From positions 22,382,001-22,446,000 of the forward strand of contig OU612075.1 in the NCBI GenBank assembly GCA_914767715.1: 64,000 bases of DNA, in the 5' to 3' direction. The first letter of the stretch is position 1. Every line of letters begins with the position of its first letter. Below are positions 22,909 to 37,020 of this stretch, one piece after another. The position numbers and the translations under genes were made by a program. This DNA is from Membranipora membranacea. Taxonomy: Eukaryota > Bryozoa > Gymnolaemata > Cheilostomatida > Membraniporidae. Under the pieces are notes generated by a model. It was given only the letters and a program-made list of their open reading frames with translations, searched no databases and was not told the origin of the DNA.

Positions 22909-23739
22909 GTATGTAGCGATATATACAACGTCAACCCTCCACACAACGTAAATCCTCCACACAACTTAAATCCTCCATACTTTGAGAAGAGGTCGAGATC
23001 AGGATGAATTTCCTGAGCAAGATTTAAATGTTACCCATCACAGCCTCAAAATAACATGACTGAGTGACGACTGGTTACAGTGTTTACAACTTAAGATATT
23101 CAACTGCTGATCATGTCAATGTACAACTTTGTTTTAGCTCTGCTGCGGTCTGAGTTAGCTGGCAGCTAAGTATGACAGCCTATAGTTCTAATCACTAAAT
23201 CACTATTAATAATGACAAAACAAGCACCTTGCACACTTTATAACTTTGTAATATGTACTTATAAACAGCAGATAACGCTGCTCACTGCAGCCCACCTCTT
23301 AAATTATCCCTTCACTACTTGACCACATTACTAAAACTTAACAAGACACCAGTGTGAGCCGGTTACCTGCCAGTGTCACAGGTTATGGTGGATATGTGTC
23401 TTAAATCGTGAACAGATTTTTCTTCTTATACCTCAGAACTGGTAGGATATTTTCACAGAGTGAGGATACATCCCTATATATCCTTACTCTTGTAATATTT
23501 AGGTACCATGTATGGCTGTATAAGTTTATGTAGAGTCTACTTTTTGGCACAGATAGTTGTTTATAAACAAACTGATGTTTATTGGGTGACTGCCATGCTC
23601 TAATTTGATATTGATATGTTTCAACTTTGATAGTTTAATTTGAAAGAATTTACATCGGCAGCTAATACCTGCTGCTGTAATGTATATACCTTCACCATCA
23701 CTTTGATGTTGTCTACTGATTGTTTTATTCTTTGTACAG

Positions 23740-23869
23740 TTATTGGCGATTCAGAATCGCCGGCCAAAACTAAGAAGTATAAAAAGACCTCGGAGGAGAA
23801 ACACCAGTATGTTTAGTCCTGGATCTAACTACATGCCCGGGGAGGGGCGTACCTCGTTTGTACATTCAC
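23740..23869 (+). CDS. Candidate upstream M6 exon, Arg-rich N-terminus
   Basis: The exon follows a strong pyrimidine tract (TGTTTTATTCTTTGTACAG) and ends at GTAAGT. In one frame it reads LLAIQNRRPKLRSIKRPRRR, then an internal ATG (23809) opens MFSPGSNYMPGEGRTSFVHS. It ends in phase 1, like the other candidate M6 first exons, and could therefore splice to 43459. A second frame, ending in KKTSEEKHQYV and a stop, is also open at the start, so the reading frame is not certain. Confidence 0.35.
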
Positions 23870-26800
23870 GTAAGTCTCCTAGTATATACACTTAGTATAC
23901 CTCTCCTTCGTTCATACTATTCTTACTATTACCAAAATGGATCTCTAATCTGCAATGAGCACCATCCAACCACAGCACAATCGCTGGCTCCAAGCCTCAC
24001 ACAATAATGATGTCTAACTTTTCAAGAAGTCTGCACTATTTTGTTTGATCTCAGTACAAAAATCTGAAGCTTATACTTATTAAAAATGTGTAGGATGCGA
24101 CACCGGAACTCATCAGTTTAAAAATAGTTCAAAAGTCTATGTTATTTCAAATAGTCTCTAATATCTCTGTATACTGAAGTAAGCACTGGATATAGATACG
24201 TGACGCACCTCCAGAGCTGTCACAGCAAACATACATGACCGGTGTTAATAGCGACTATGAATACATCTGGTAGTTGAACGTAGAATATCTGAAAGCTCTA
24301 ATGTTAGGGATAGTTGAGAATCGTGGACAACAGGGTGTAGTTTGTTTGCGGCGGATTGATCTAGGTCTTCATGTTGTTGTTGATTTTAATTCTGTTTCAT
24401 TGTAAGAATTTTGTGATAATAATCAGCTGGTTTGGGAGATTGAGTAGTACCTTCAGAGATGTGGTAGTACCAGCATACTGTAAGGTCCATCGATCATCGT
24501 GAGCATGATTCTCGTTGGGAAGAATGTTGTTTCTCTGGTAATCTAGTTGAACAGTTGGCACTGGTTGCGGTTTGAGTCGTTTGGTATGATATTCCTATAG
24601 ATTTGGTTATGTTGGTGTTTTGTGACGGCATTGTGTAAAAATATACATATGGTAATAGCTCTAGGGGAGAGCAAGTCATTAGAGATCGGAGTTGTGTTCA
24701 CTTGGTATATGATAGGGCAACTTGCTATAAAAAGCTCTCCATTTCCATAGCTAGCTTTTTTAGCACCATACTTATTTTTGGTGTAGTATCTGTACTCAGT
24801 AAACAGGGCTCTCCATATTGAAGTGAACAAAGATAATTTTCGTGCACCTTTGTTTTTTCCCTCAAACTATACAACAGTAATGTAATGTGCGCTCTTTTCT
24901 TATCAACTACTTGTTCCTATCCTGACCACTATTTTTATGATTGTCAGTGCAGACAGGTCAGCATAGAGCTAACTAATCATGATACAGACATTTTTCTACA
25001 ACGTTCCTAAATATTATTTAGAGCAAAATATCAATTTCAGCGGAGTCTGATTCTCCTTGGAATAAAAGCGCTGTCGCTTGGCTTGTGTCCTATTGTGTTA
25101 TAAAGTTTAACTTCTAATATAACCTACCGGTATGAATAGAAAACTCCCACGGGTATTTAAATATCTGGACTTTCACTATAGTTTAATAAATTCTACATCA
25201 TGACTTATTCATAAGCAAGTCTTCCATATAGCACAGATCATTATAAACAATTATCAGCCGAGGACATTAGCATTATCTTATAGTCTGTCTAATAATATAA
25301 AATATACCCACAGTCTGCTTTGAGGCTCGCGAGCCTTGTTTGTGATATTTTCACTCAAGTCTATTGATTAAATTTAACATGTTTGAATCTCCAGCGGCTT
25401 GATGTGCTTTTGTTGAATTATAACATCACAAATAACTGTTCATGTGTAAAAATCTAAAATTTCACTTACATGTATTTACACGCTGTCAACTTGAGGCATT
25501 TTCATTCTTGAACAACAAACTGAAAATAACAACTGAGAAATATGAGAAGTGCAAACTTAGGTTTAGTTTAGTATGCTTAGCTCCCTCCCTGATTCCCTGG
25601 TTCCCTTGATATGACCTTGACATTACGTGCTGTTACTATCCAGTAAGTTGTAAGCTGATTAATAATCCCCAAAACCCATCTTTCATAATAATTGTTCAAG
25701 TACGCATAAGATGATCTGACCTATCATTAGCGATATTAGCTTTACTGAAAGGAAATTATTACATAAAGAATAGAATTAGGAGCTATTAACTGGCAGACAA
25801 TGTAATAAATTGTCATATGTCTGAATAAGAATTATATCGGAGCGCAGCGACACATGACAGTATTGTTTACACAGAGAGAGCACACCTTTATAATACCAGA
25901 CAGGTATTAATGATGTGAGGAGATAAGAGTTGTATTATTACCTCCCATCCTCTCACTGTGACTGTGTGACTGTGACTGTATACTGAGGAAGGTAAAGTCA
26001 CTGTTTGAGTGGTTAGTCAGGAGGGTCGCTGAGTGCAGCACAGAGAAGGTAGGCTGAATGCTAACTCGGCACAGGTAGTAGATATAATTTGAAATTAAAA
26101 ACCAATTATAGAGACACTGGGTTTGGAGTATATTGCACTTTGGCAGTGAGAAGATAAGATTTGCCTCGAGGCGTTACAGCGTGGATTACTGCTGACTGAA
26201 TAGGCTTTACTGCATCTAATAAGTGTACTATTCATATCTGCTCAATACAAGCCAGCGTATAAGGTGCATTATAAACGCAGTAAGGATAAATTATAATTTG
26301 ACTCAAAATTATTATTATCATAAATATTACGTATTATCGAGTCGGCGGTTGGAGAGTGGGCCTGAATTTATAGGTGAAATATTGAGTTAAGTTTGCCAGA
26401 CACTGCTGATGCCAATAAATACTATATTGGGTGATTAGCCATTCCGCTGACAACAAGGCACTCAGAGAGAACACACTATACTGTCGTCTCTCTCCGACAC
26501 GTCGAGGTACGGGATGCTACTACAGCTACAGTAAGGAGGGATAATAATAAGTCAGCATCACAAGGAACCGGGACATACATTATATATGAGATAGAAGCAG
26601 ATAGAGACAGATATACATCATAGTCTAGTCTAGCTTCTCGAAGCCATCATATACAGGTAAAGTAAGGCTCTTATATTTGAGGAAGCTGTTTCTATAAGAG
26701 AAGTTGTTTACTGTACTATAGTGACTATAGTGAGAGAGTGTTAACCTGCAAGCAGCCTGCCAGCTTATCTTTTATACGGAGCTGGCAACCCTAAACACTT

Positions 26801-26992
26801 CACAGCTACGATCAATAATACAACGAGTGAACCTATGTCGTATTAACCAGGGGCTTAATACATTTCATCAACAATAATGCTGCCTGCCTTCAAAGACTGT
26901 GTCGTAGATAATAATTATTTATTATAGTGTACACTATATTATAATACTGAATATTATCATAAATCAGTGCCGAAGCGGCAGCTTGCATTAGT

Positions 26993-27563
26993 ATGGATGC
27001 AGCATTGCAAAGTGCACAAAGCGGCAGCGCGGTTGAAATTAATTACTCCACTATTAATTCAGCGTCAGCGGGCAGCACTTCTGCAGCGTCACGTCATTCA
27101 GGGGGGAGTTCGATCAGCGGACCAATCAGGCACTCGGATACACAGTTTGACTCGAGCGCTGACGAGACAGTTATACCTTATATGATAGGTGAAAGGTCAA
27201 GCCGGGAGTTCGCTAGTAATACATCTATAGAGAGGTTCGACCCTGAGGCGTCACCAAAGTCACATCTGTCACACCGACTGTCACGTCGCAGTATTGACAC
27301 TGAGCAGTGCTGCGGTACCCTGTATGAGGAGACGTTAGAAGCTCAGCTTATACTACCTTCTGAGGATCAAACTCCTAAACTAAACGGCACAAATAAAGTC
27401 ATGTCAGACGTAGAAAACAATGAGCAACACGCAGACATTGAGGTGGAGCCTCACGAGACACAACATCTAGTCAGCGATAAAACCGTCCTCCGGCAGCAGT
27501 CTCAGGATAATAACACAAAGTCAACAGCGAGACGCCGGCCTCTATTCTCAGCCAGACTCAAAG
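26993..27563 (+). CDS. M6 alternative first exon A: 190-residue Ser-rich N-terminus
   Basis: The open frame starts at ATG 26993 and ends in phase 1 at AAA G|GTGAGT. It encodes 190 residues rich in Ser, Thr and acidic groups, starting MDAALQSAQSGSAVEINYST and ending near STARRRPLFSARLK, with SHLSHRLSRRSID and a CC pair (TEQCCGT) in the middle. There is no signal peptide or membrane segment, so it would be a cytosolic tail. GC content and codon order look coding, unlike the flanks. A leader exon probably ends at ATACAG|GTAAAG (26656), with an acceptor AAATCAG near 26965. The next phase-compatible exon I recognise downstream is the M6 core at 43459, to which it would join as ...RLK-A-DYRVGSCYHC. 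Confidence 0.65.
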
Positions 27564-30500
27564 GTGAGTACTCTTGTGTCACCATTCTACTGCTGCTGAG
27601 AGGAGTTATTACCTGGTAAAAGCAGATTGAATTTCTTTTTTCTTTGCTGTCGATTAACAAAAATCACAATTCGATAATAAACAAAGACCAGGACTAATCA
27701 TGAAGCTCAAACCTAGAGTTATGATGGCCTCTGTCGAAGAGGTTGTGGCCCTACTATAAGAACCACCATTTGCCTGAATTATTAGTTTCAGCTGTTCTGA
27801 TGTTGGCAGTAAAAGGTGAAGATTTCCCTCGGGTTCGTCCGCTTATCGGACACACATACCCAGTTCATGAAAATTTTGTGGTGCCAAAAATTCTGGCCTG
27901 TGTCTAATTTTGGTTTGTCAATGTAAGGGAATAAGTTAATCCTTTGGTTGCTATGAAAGGTTGAGTTGTAAATTAATAAGTATTCGATAAGTGCTTGTCA
28001 GAGTGGATGTAGCTATCCGTTTATCTGGGGCTGCTTATCATCTCAGCCTAAGAGGAGAATCTGGATCATAGACTGGAGATGTATTCTCTAATTTTATAGT
28101 TTTAGCAGTCATTGCCTGTTTGCACTAAAGATTCCACAGTCAGCTGTTGGCCAGCTCTCTCTATTGTCCAGCAGTATGATTCATTTCATGTTCGTGTTAA
28201 CTTTGGTACAGGTACTTAATTTAGCGGACATTTTGTCATTGGTGATCAATTTTCCCAACAATTACAGCATAAATGACAACCCAAACAGAATCGGTAAACT
28301 GTCGATTTTTTGATCCAGGTAATCAGTTTCTGCTCTACCTTTGCTTGCAAGTATGTCTCTATTGATTACTGTTATGTTTGCATGCTAAAAAGCATTGACT
28401 TTGCATGTAAAACATTCAGGCAGGTTGAATAGTTCACGCCTTGGTGGACTGTCAATATGATAAGTGACAATAATAGGAAACGGCCCATCCATACTTTTAA
28501 TGGAGAGCTGTGAAATCAATGAGGACATGTTGCGCATGAATGTAAGCAGATCTCAGTACAAGTGATCCTCTCCATGTAATCAGCATCAGTATCATACATC
28601 AGTCATGTCCTCAGTACTACTGGTGTTAATACTTCATACTAAGGAGGGTGTCATATTTCTATAGTAGTTGGCAGGTGCCCCTAACTCAATAATTGTTCTA
28701 CTAAATCACTTATATATGATTTTGGACATTTGATGTAGATATAGATTGATTGAGTATATACTATTTATTATGACTTCAATCGATGAGCTGATTTATATGT
28801 GACGGGTCTGTAGTGACTTCAGGCACAAAGTCTGACATCCAGCGGCTCCTTCCTCCAGGACTCATTGTCTCCCTATTACTCTCACCTTCTCACTGGTGTT
28901 AATATTATCTACAATGTCTTAACTATATATCTACCAATCTAATTTATACTTACGTGTTTTAGTAGTCTGAGCCCCCCAGACTTCCCCCCTCCGTCCGATG
29001 GCCCCCCTCTCCTTCTCGCTATTATTATAATAATATCTAAAATGTAGACTTATTTATCTTATTACACTTCCATGTTTTAGCTTACAATCTATAACTGCCG
29101 ATCTCCGGTTGAGATTACCATCTATGTTAGATTAGTTGTGATGTTTTTATTTCTTTCAGACTATTTTCTCACAGGATGTATCCACAGGTATCATATCCTA
29201 AATCTTACTGTTCTCTCATGGATTGCTTTATCTCGGGTATTCCTGGTGAATGCATTTAAAGATATAAGCTAGATTGTATGTAATCTTGTGGAGCAGCGAT
29301 GACCATCTTAGGTCAAATACGATGCTGATGCCGTAATAGGATAGGACTTTCAAAAACTTTCATAACTCCTATATTTAACGGTTGATACTCCTTGATTTAA
29401 CAGTCATGGCACATTCTCGACTCTCGTGTGGTATGTTGTTGATATAAAGAAGACCTGTATTATGCGGTATCAGTATATATGGTAAACAATCAGTTACATG
29501 ATTGCTTTTTGTGTATATTCTGCCTTTGGATAAATCTGTCAGGTTTCTTGGTGCGGTTTATGTAGCCGAGGGGCAGCTCAGGGGAATTATACATAATCTT
29601 AAATCACACTTCTCAATCATAATAAAACATCATGTTTGTATACATCACGATGATGTCTGGAATTGAGGGAACTCGACCAAACTGCAATTAGCCTGTGTTA
29701 GCGGTATGAATCCTGTAGTATAAATATTTGTGACAACTACTGAAACAAGAGGAGCTAACTCCTAACCACCAGAGCCTGCATATAAAACGACCCAGCCATT
29801 CAAATCTCACATTCTCCAGTAGCTGATATTGTTGATCATAAGGACATCAAACACGAAGAATTCGTTGTCTTTATTTGAAAAGTATATAAATTTGGAGTTG
29901 TCTAGTCTCGTTGTTTTATTGAAAGGACGTAATTAAGATGAAGGTGATCAGGGATAGATAATGTTGTGAGATACCGATTTGACCCTGTGTCCTAACACAG
30001 ATTATGTCCCTAGGTAGTTCAGGGATCTGCTACTGAATAAACGTGAGCCTTTGATGTCTGAGTTTTTAGTCCCGTAACATTATCAAAGGATAGCCCATGA
30101 TTCTAATAATAGCTCATAACTCGTAATATAAGCATTGATTACACATCTCATAAGTGTGATCATTATATGAACTCACACTATGTGATAATATTAAACAGAC
30201 ATGTAGATGTTTTCTCTTGGGTATTTTTTATGTTTTCCCCATGAAATTAGCCACAATTCCGTCCTGCATCAAGCTCATCAACTTGAGACTCGCTTGATAG
30301 CCCTTCACTGATTCTCATGACACATTTGAAGGACCCACAGCTATGGGATCAAATATTGAATTGAATATCATCAAGTATGGTTGGCACCATTTTTACTAGT
30401 CAACTAATAATTGTTACATCACATCACTTATCGGCAGCGCCTCTGCAGCGTATTCTGTATATATAGTCTGGTTTGATGGTTACTACTGCCGACCCTGGTG

Positions 30501-31153
30501 CGAGATTATAATAGTGTAATTATAAGCAAACATCGCTGCTCAGTATATTATATTATATTTAATAGGATATTTTAATGGACAGCTTTCCATAAATAGATCG
30601 TTTGTCGATATTATCATCGTCTCAGCAGCGTTAATGATATGAGTAGATATTGAGCCTCTCTGTGGGTATTAATACCTCTCTGATACATCGTCTCATCTCT
30701 CAACCCTCGATCTGTCAGCGGACTAACATCATACCCTCCTCGATTAGCTGCTGCTGCTGCTGAAAAGTGCTGACCTGTTGATAGATCGCAGCGGAGGTCT
30801 GAAGCTAAAGAGGATTGTATAAGTGCAATAAAATGTACATTTAGATTCCTGCGAGAACAGCTTATAACAGTAAACTATACAAGAGAGAGGAGGGTTTATT
30901 AGCTTACTTTTACTACCACACAGCACTCGCTGTTTACTTCATACTACTGGACGGATAGCAGCTTCAAACTCTCAACCTCTCAATCTCTAAGACTTTCAAA
31001 CTTCCAGCTTGCTCTACCATTGAGGGATCGCTGTATTGTTCACTGATCGAATTCTACTGTTAGCTGATTATTATTTTACGAGGATCGTTTAGAGACTCTT
31101 CCTCTAGTTATTTACTTGTTGACATCCCAACGGATAAAACATACAAGACTACC

Positions 31154-31184
31154 ATGGCTATGAGATCTTATGACTTCTCCAAAG
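31154..31184 (+). CDS. M6 alternative first exon B: 10-residue N-terminus
   Basis: ATG in an excellent Kozak context (ACCATGG) opens MAMRSYDFSK and reaches AAA G|GTTTGT in phase 1. Joined to 43459 it would give MAMRSYDFSK-A-DYRVGSCYHC, a length typical of M6/PLP cytosolic N-termini. It is a short feature, so chance is possible. Confidence 0.45.
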
Positions 31185-33290
31185 GTTTGTCCTATTTCTC
31201 ACACTTCTAATATACTTTTATGAATTATACAAGGAGTAACTGTTGCTCCAATTGCTTATATATAAGATATTCTAGTTTAGGAATGATGCACTAATGTTGG
31301 TTGATTAAAATGCTGCCATCACTGACACAGAGTGTGACAAAAACCATTCCCAGAATACTAGATTGAACTCTTTGAGATAATAGGATGGCTTGTATTTCTC
31401 TGCTGTGGATATTTCGGTTGTTGGTGAACTGATGTCCTTTTTCACAATGATGTATCTAGTTCGTTTATTGGTCAAGATAGTCCTCTCTAACCTATTTTGT
31501 CCAAAATCACGACTTGTCAGTGGTGGAGTTTTCCTGTGAAGTTCCCGGAATTACCAGCTTGGCAAGCTTTGGCAAGTTGACAAAAAAAACCGTAAATTAA
31601 CGACCACAGTTACTGCTTTCTTGAAGATGTGGGGCAATTTGCGAGGTCAAATTTATCAGTGGTCATGTAATTTGTAGTTGTCTCCTCTCTTACATCAGTG
31701 TTTTCATACAGGCATAAATTATTACAGAGGAGTCTTTGTTAACTGTGTACAGACTTACTGTAAGAGATTATCTATCACACCAAACTATGCGATGGCCTAA
31801 TTATCACCGTTCTTATATAATACTGACTGTTATATTATTATAGTAGCCTAATCATAGCCAGCTAATTAGTCCTGAGAGAAAGGGAAGTTTATTATTGTAT
31901 ATGTAACCAATCTGTGTGGGGTTAAGTCATTTATCTGAACATTTTTGCCATCTTGTCTACACGATAAGAGAGATCAAGAGTCAGATAAAGTTTATCAGAT
32001 GCTTATACACAAAGAGAAGGCAACCAGCGGGGGAGGGGGGGGAGTTATACCAAAGATTATAAATACTCTACATTTTAGGAAGAGATGATTTCCATGGTTT
32101 ATGCATTCTGTAGTAGTGAGGTAGTTAAATTAGTGGCCCGCTTGATCTGGTTTGATTATTTTGCTAGCGTGTTTATAAGTGGTGCCTAGAAGTTTAGTGT
32201 GGGGGCTGTGGTGATTCACTTATTCAGGTCATGACTGTGTATAACTTGTTGTACAAGCTATACCTATCAAATCTTAATTTTATGGCCCTGAAGTGGAATT
32301 CTGGTAAATTGTTGCATACTTGCTTTACATTCCCAAGTGATTTTACTTTCTATCCTAACAGTCCTAACAGCTAATAGACATATAAACCTGCCGGCAGTGC
32401 CAGTAATGATCTCTGAACTTTTCTCTGAGCTGAACCCTAAAAATTACCATCACTCGGACTCGTCAGTTTTAGTTCTGATGTAAAATATACTCTGATCACA
32501 TGCCCCATACAGAGAGAGGAGACTACCTAAATCAGTTCTTTGGAAATTCTCAGTGGTTGCAGTTTATCATTGCCTTCATACTTGTTGAGGTAAAACAACA
32601 GTGTAACTGTCATTATTGTGCCTAATGAAGCCAAGCTGCACACTAAGGTCATATGATGGTAGCCTAGTACAGGACTAATATCTTTGGAGAAGACGATCAT
32701 GATAGATTGTAATTTTATGCATATTGAATATTGAAAACAAGATGATAACAGTAATTATTCTAATTATTCAGAAATTGATTAAAACAAAGTTTTGATCCAT
32801 CCGCTTTACTTTCATATGGTCTAGAGATGCTAAGGGGTTATATCATATTCTTATCGCTGTTGATACTTCTGTGTATAATTTCACGGTGGAGAGAGGCGTG
32901 TACCAAATTACTATGTGTGATGGATGTCGACTAGACTATGGCACTACATCTCAGTGATAATAATCCCAAAATGTTGATACCTCAATCCAGGACCTCAATC
33001 GATAAAATACCACCTTTAATAGCCATCCGTGCTCCATCCTACACACTCACCGGAGTATGTCTATAACGTGAGATGATATCATGTGTTTTATTTTACCATT
33101 CTGCCACCAGATTCCTGTAACATGACCAGAGTCCTGTTATACATGTTAGAGTAGGACACACAGATCTGACTGTTTATAAAAGTTATATTAGGACACAGAG
33201 AGATCTGACTGAGCAAGCTGATATTTTATATTATTGTGACCAGCATGTCTCTCTTACTGATTCACATTCCAGCCTAGAATATAGTATGGT

Positions 33291-33320
33291 CAGAGACTAT
33301 AGATATATCTATAGTCTCTG
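33291..33320. repeat. 30 bp perfect palindrome
   Basis: CAGAGACTATAGATA followed directly by its exact reverse complement, with no loop. It lies in the long 5' intron of the M6 locus, about 0.6 kb upstream of candidate first exon C. Confidence 0.85.
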
Positions 33321-33909
33321 GTATGGTACCAGAGATAAAATATATCTATAATCCCTGTCTGTATTATATGCCTGTCACGGCTGTATCTGGTCTATCAGAT
33401 TAACTGTCTTTTGATGATGATGTTGATGATATATACTGTTTTCCTTTATATTTGCGGTATTTGAGTGATTTGTACTGGTATGGATAGGAAAAAGCCATAC
33501 AGGTGCAGACCTGGATGTCTTGTTCAACATTCGTAGCCTCAATATCACACATCATATATTTACTGAAAGTCGGGTGTATCTATATCCTCACTGTCTTCTA
33601 ATCGATTGATCATCAAATAGCTATAAATATCCTTTTTTATCACCATGGTTACTGTGCTGGAGGTTTACAGTTCATGAGGGGATTACTAACGTAACACATA
33701 ACATCAATCTTCAGTCTCTCACCACACTGAGCCATTATAATCTAAGCAGAAGTAGAACTTTCTCTCTGTTGCTTTGAGTCACAGAGGAAATAAGTGGTGA
33801 CAGTATATCAGTGGGAGTCGCCTGAGTCTGAGGTGTCCAAGTCCTGACATCTCTTACCTGCCTTGTACATACCTGTCCTCCTAGCTAACCAAGGATATAA
33901 TACCTCACC

Positions 33910-34090
33910 ATGTCTCGTATCAGGATAACGGATCAGTCTCAGCTTATGCTGTTTGAGCATCAGAAGCTGATTAATAACGCAGCAGTGGCAGCGTCAGCAG
34001 TAGAAGGGGGTCAGGAGGTCACACCCCTTGCTCCTCCTGCGGAACAAGAAGAGGACTATGAGAAGATAACTGCATGCAGAACTAGACCCT
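33910..34090 (+). CDS. M6 alternative first exon C: 60-residue acidic N-terminus
   Basis: ATG 33910 (CACCATGTC) opens MSRIRITDQSQLMLFEHQKL, followed by an Ala-rich and acidic stretch (PPAEQEEDYEKI) and a CRTRP end. With the donor CCT|GTAGGT at 34091 the exon ends in phase 1 and would join as P-S-DYRVG. A second GT five bases later would be out of frame. The donor is weaker than in the other candidates. A 17 bp tandem repeat begins 16 bases past the donor. Confidence 0.4.
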
Positions 34091-34105
34091 GTAGGTACAA
34101 CGAGG

Positions 34106-34207
34106 AGTCTGGGACATCAGGCAGTCTGGAACACCAGGCTGTCTGAGACACCCGGCAGTCTGGGACACCAGGCAGTCTGGGACACCAGGCCGTCTGGGAC
34201 ACCAGCT
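34106..34207 (+). repeat. 17 bp tandem repeat, 6 copies
   Basis: Six copies of AGTCTGGGACACCAGGC with a few substitutions, immediately 3' of candidate exon C. The frame stays open through most of it, which inflates the apparent ORF to 34146, but the repeat is more likely intronic. Confidence 0.88.
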
Positions 34208-35787
34208 CTATCAGTAATAAACTTCATTAGTTTGTCTTGGTGGTGGCGGGATTGAATAGGACAGTGGCACTGTGTCCTAATGATATCAATCTTATCGAGA
34301 ATGAACTAATTGCCCTTTTACCAATCAGTTTTATTCTTATGTGATGACCCTTTAAATAGCAGCTGTGCTTTTTGCAATGTTGCACTTTTCTGACAGAGGA
34401 ATTCCACAGAATTCGTGTGAAATTTGATTTTCCAATCACTTTCTGTGACAAACAAACATGACCCTTAGCTTGCTGCTGCCAGTGTTACAATCAGCCTACA
34501 TTATGGGCGGGAATGTTGTTATTTATAGTGACTGGACAGGTTTTCGTCATGGTATGTTGGTGTGGTTCTGCTTCTAAACCAGGTCTACAGTTATATAAAC
34601 TCATCATCTAAAATAGTGCCTTCTACCTATGCTGGGTGAAGGGATTTATAATGTATCAATGCAGCCCTTTGCATGTGCAGAAACTAACTTAGTGCTTTTA
34701 TACCCAGTTATACCTTCAGTTGTAGTGCTGACAACTTCTAGCATTGACCAGGCAAAAGAGAATATTGCCGTTTCTGGCGTAGAGGTAGCCGAACAAAGCT
34801 TGTCTTATACCTTTGATTACGAGTGCTTGATAGCTAAAGGAACCTACAATATATAAAATATAGACCTTTGATTTCTAAATATTATTGAAATCATCATCAA
34901 AACTTTGTCTTTTCCTTCCTGTTTGCTGAGTAGGCTACTCTCTATTCACCAACTGCCCGGGCCTTTTAATGATGGGATGACATGGTAGAGGCAAAAATTC
35001 ATCATTAGTTTTCTTTGCAGCTGTTATTGCAAGCGTCTTATGGCTCATACTCAGGTTGTTTTTTGCTGTATGGCTCAGGTGACCTGACTGACGCCTGTGT
35101 AACTGTCAGTGTAACCCGGTCTGATGACTCCTTCATCTGTCATCTTGATACTGCCATAAACAAGTCTGTTTTTTCCTAACCCTTTATGTGAGATTTCTCT
35201 CTCTGATATTATTACATCACCACAGACCGGTGCAGGGAGGCAGGCCAGCATATCTATACTGTCTTACTTTGATGGGAGTAATGACACCACACTGTTTTGT
35301 TAACTAACCAATCAGGATGCAGCTATTGTCTATAGTTGGTGTCATAAGGGTCACAGTATTACAGTGTCAGAGGAGTAACTATTGCAGGCTATTCACTAAG
35401 TGTGCACAGCACAGGCAGTTAACCTACAACATTACATCTATTACAGTGCATCTACACACAACCACTTTTATCTCAACTCTCAGCAGCTCGCTGGCTTATT
35501 ACTGACTAACTAGCTGGTAATATCTGGTTCTGCTCTTACTGCTGTGTGAAGGTGCAGCAGTGTTTTATTATTATTGAGAGGATTTATTGCACACAGACGG
35601 AGCGGAGGATAGTAGGGTTATACTGAGCGAGGTTATATCTCATCTGAGAGCTGTTACTGTAATTGCTGCCATACTTGAGTAAACTACTGACTAAGCTGGT
35701 ATAAGAATATCTCACTTCACTGCTGCCTTCGCTGCCGCTCTGTTATCATAACTTCACACTTGGATTATATAACTCAATAACACAATT

Positions 35788-35794
35788 ATGCCAG
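35788..35794 (+). CDS. Possible M6 first exon D: Met-Pro only
   Basis: ATG CCA G is followed by GTCAGT, giving phase 1 and the minimal N-terminus M-P-A-DYRVG when joined to 43459. A TATATAA-like sequence lies at 35766-35772. With only seven coding bases this can easily be chance, and it is listed because it shares the phase of the other candidates. Confidence 0.2.
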
Positions 35795-37020
35795 GTCAGT
35801 CGGTCAAGTCCATACATTTAATGGATTCTACTAACTTATTAATATTTCGCCATTCTAACACCGATAAACACATCAACATCCTGTGTTATTTCCAAGGGCA
35901 GATGACATTTAGCGATGTAACCACTTACTTTGGCCTTGCGTTCGGCAAAATTTTGTTTTGGTTTGTAAACACTTGTTGGGTTTGTTGATGTTCAAGAGAT
36001 CCCTCTGATGTGTGATAGAGATGAGGCTCCCTGATATTTTGGTCGCCCGTTGTGGGAGTAGCAGCCTTGTGGCTATGCCTCTCGCCCATACTGATTGGTG
36101 TTTATTTCTCACTCTAATCTCTACTTATGTTAGCTGTAACCTGTAAGCTGTAACCTGTAATTTACTGTCAATAAGAGAATAATTGACCTTAGTCTGAGGT
36201 TACAATTAGGAGCAAAAGAATCCTACCCAGTTTATCCTCAATTGAGCAGTGGATATCAATCTTAATTTAAAATGATCATCTTAACCTTCTCCATAGTATG
36301 TTGTTACATGAATTTATTTTCTTAATTCATATCATTGATCTGCAGATCAAGCGTAATGCTATTAACCACCACTTTTCATCAATGGCTCAGCATTCCCTCC
36401 ACCAATATGAAGGTGATGAAATGTAGAGAACTTTTATTGCTTTAGATTTGCAAGGTTGGGCCATAAATTTAGTATATGAAGTCTATGGGTTGATCTAATG
36501 GGTTACTCTCTGTCCTCATGGTTGCGCTACGTCACATGACACAACGTAGAGCCATAGAGTTATTATATACTCCTACTCCTCACTACATGTTCTGACTTCT
36601 GATTGATTGTAAGAACTGAGGTTGGGTGAGGGCTGCCTCCTATCATCTTAGATATGAACAATAAACTTATTTATTTCTTGACGCGTGCTCTTGGATATTC
36701 TGGAGAGTTGTCTTTCTTCTATATGCATCTCCAGCGTTCAGAGATCGTCATTCAACACTCATAGCATGCACCATTACTCATCAAAAGCTGTATTGAGAAT
36801 CAGTCAATCTGTCTAACCATGCGGATAATTTTAATGTTATAGAGAAATAGAGATGTATGATTTCATGAGATACTTGTTGATACATTTAATCAAGGTTGTA
36901 TTAGCTTGCAGTAGAGGTTGACATGGGCTGCTGTAGTATTGTTGTATGATTACTGCCAAGTTTCAGACTTGTTGTATATAACATAATAGTGTGTAAGCTT
37001 GAGGTCTCTAGTAATACTTG

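Noticed and set aside
34106-34146. Continuation of candidate first exon C through the 17 bp repeat to a stop
   Set aside because: The repeat and the available donor at 34090 make it more likely intronic; a free 78-residue protein has no support.
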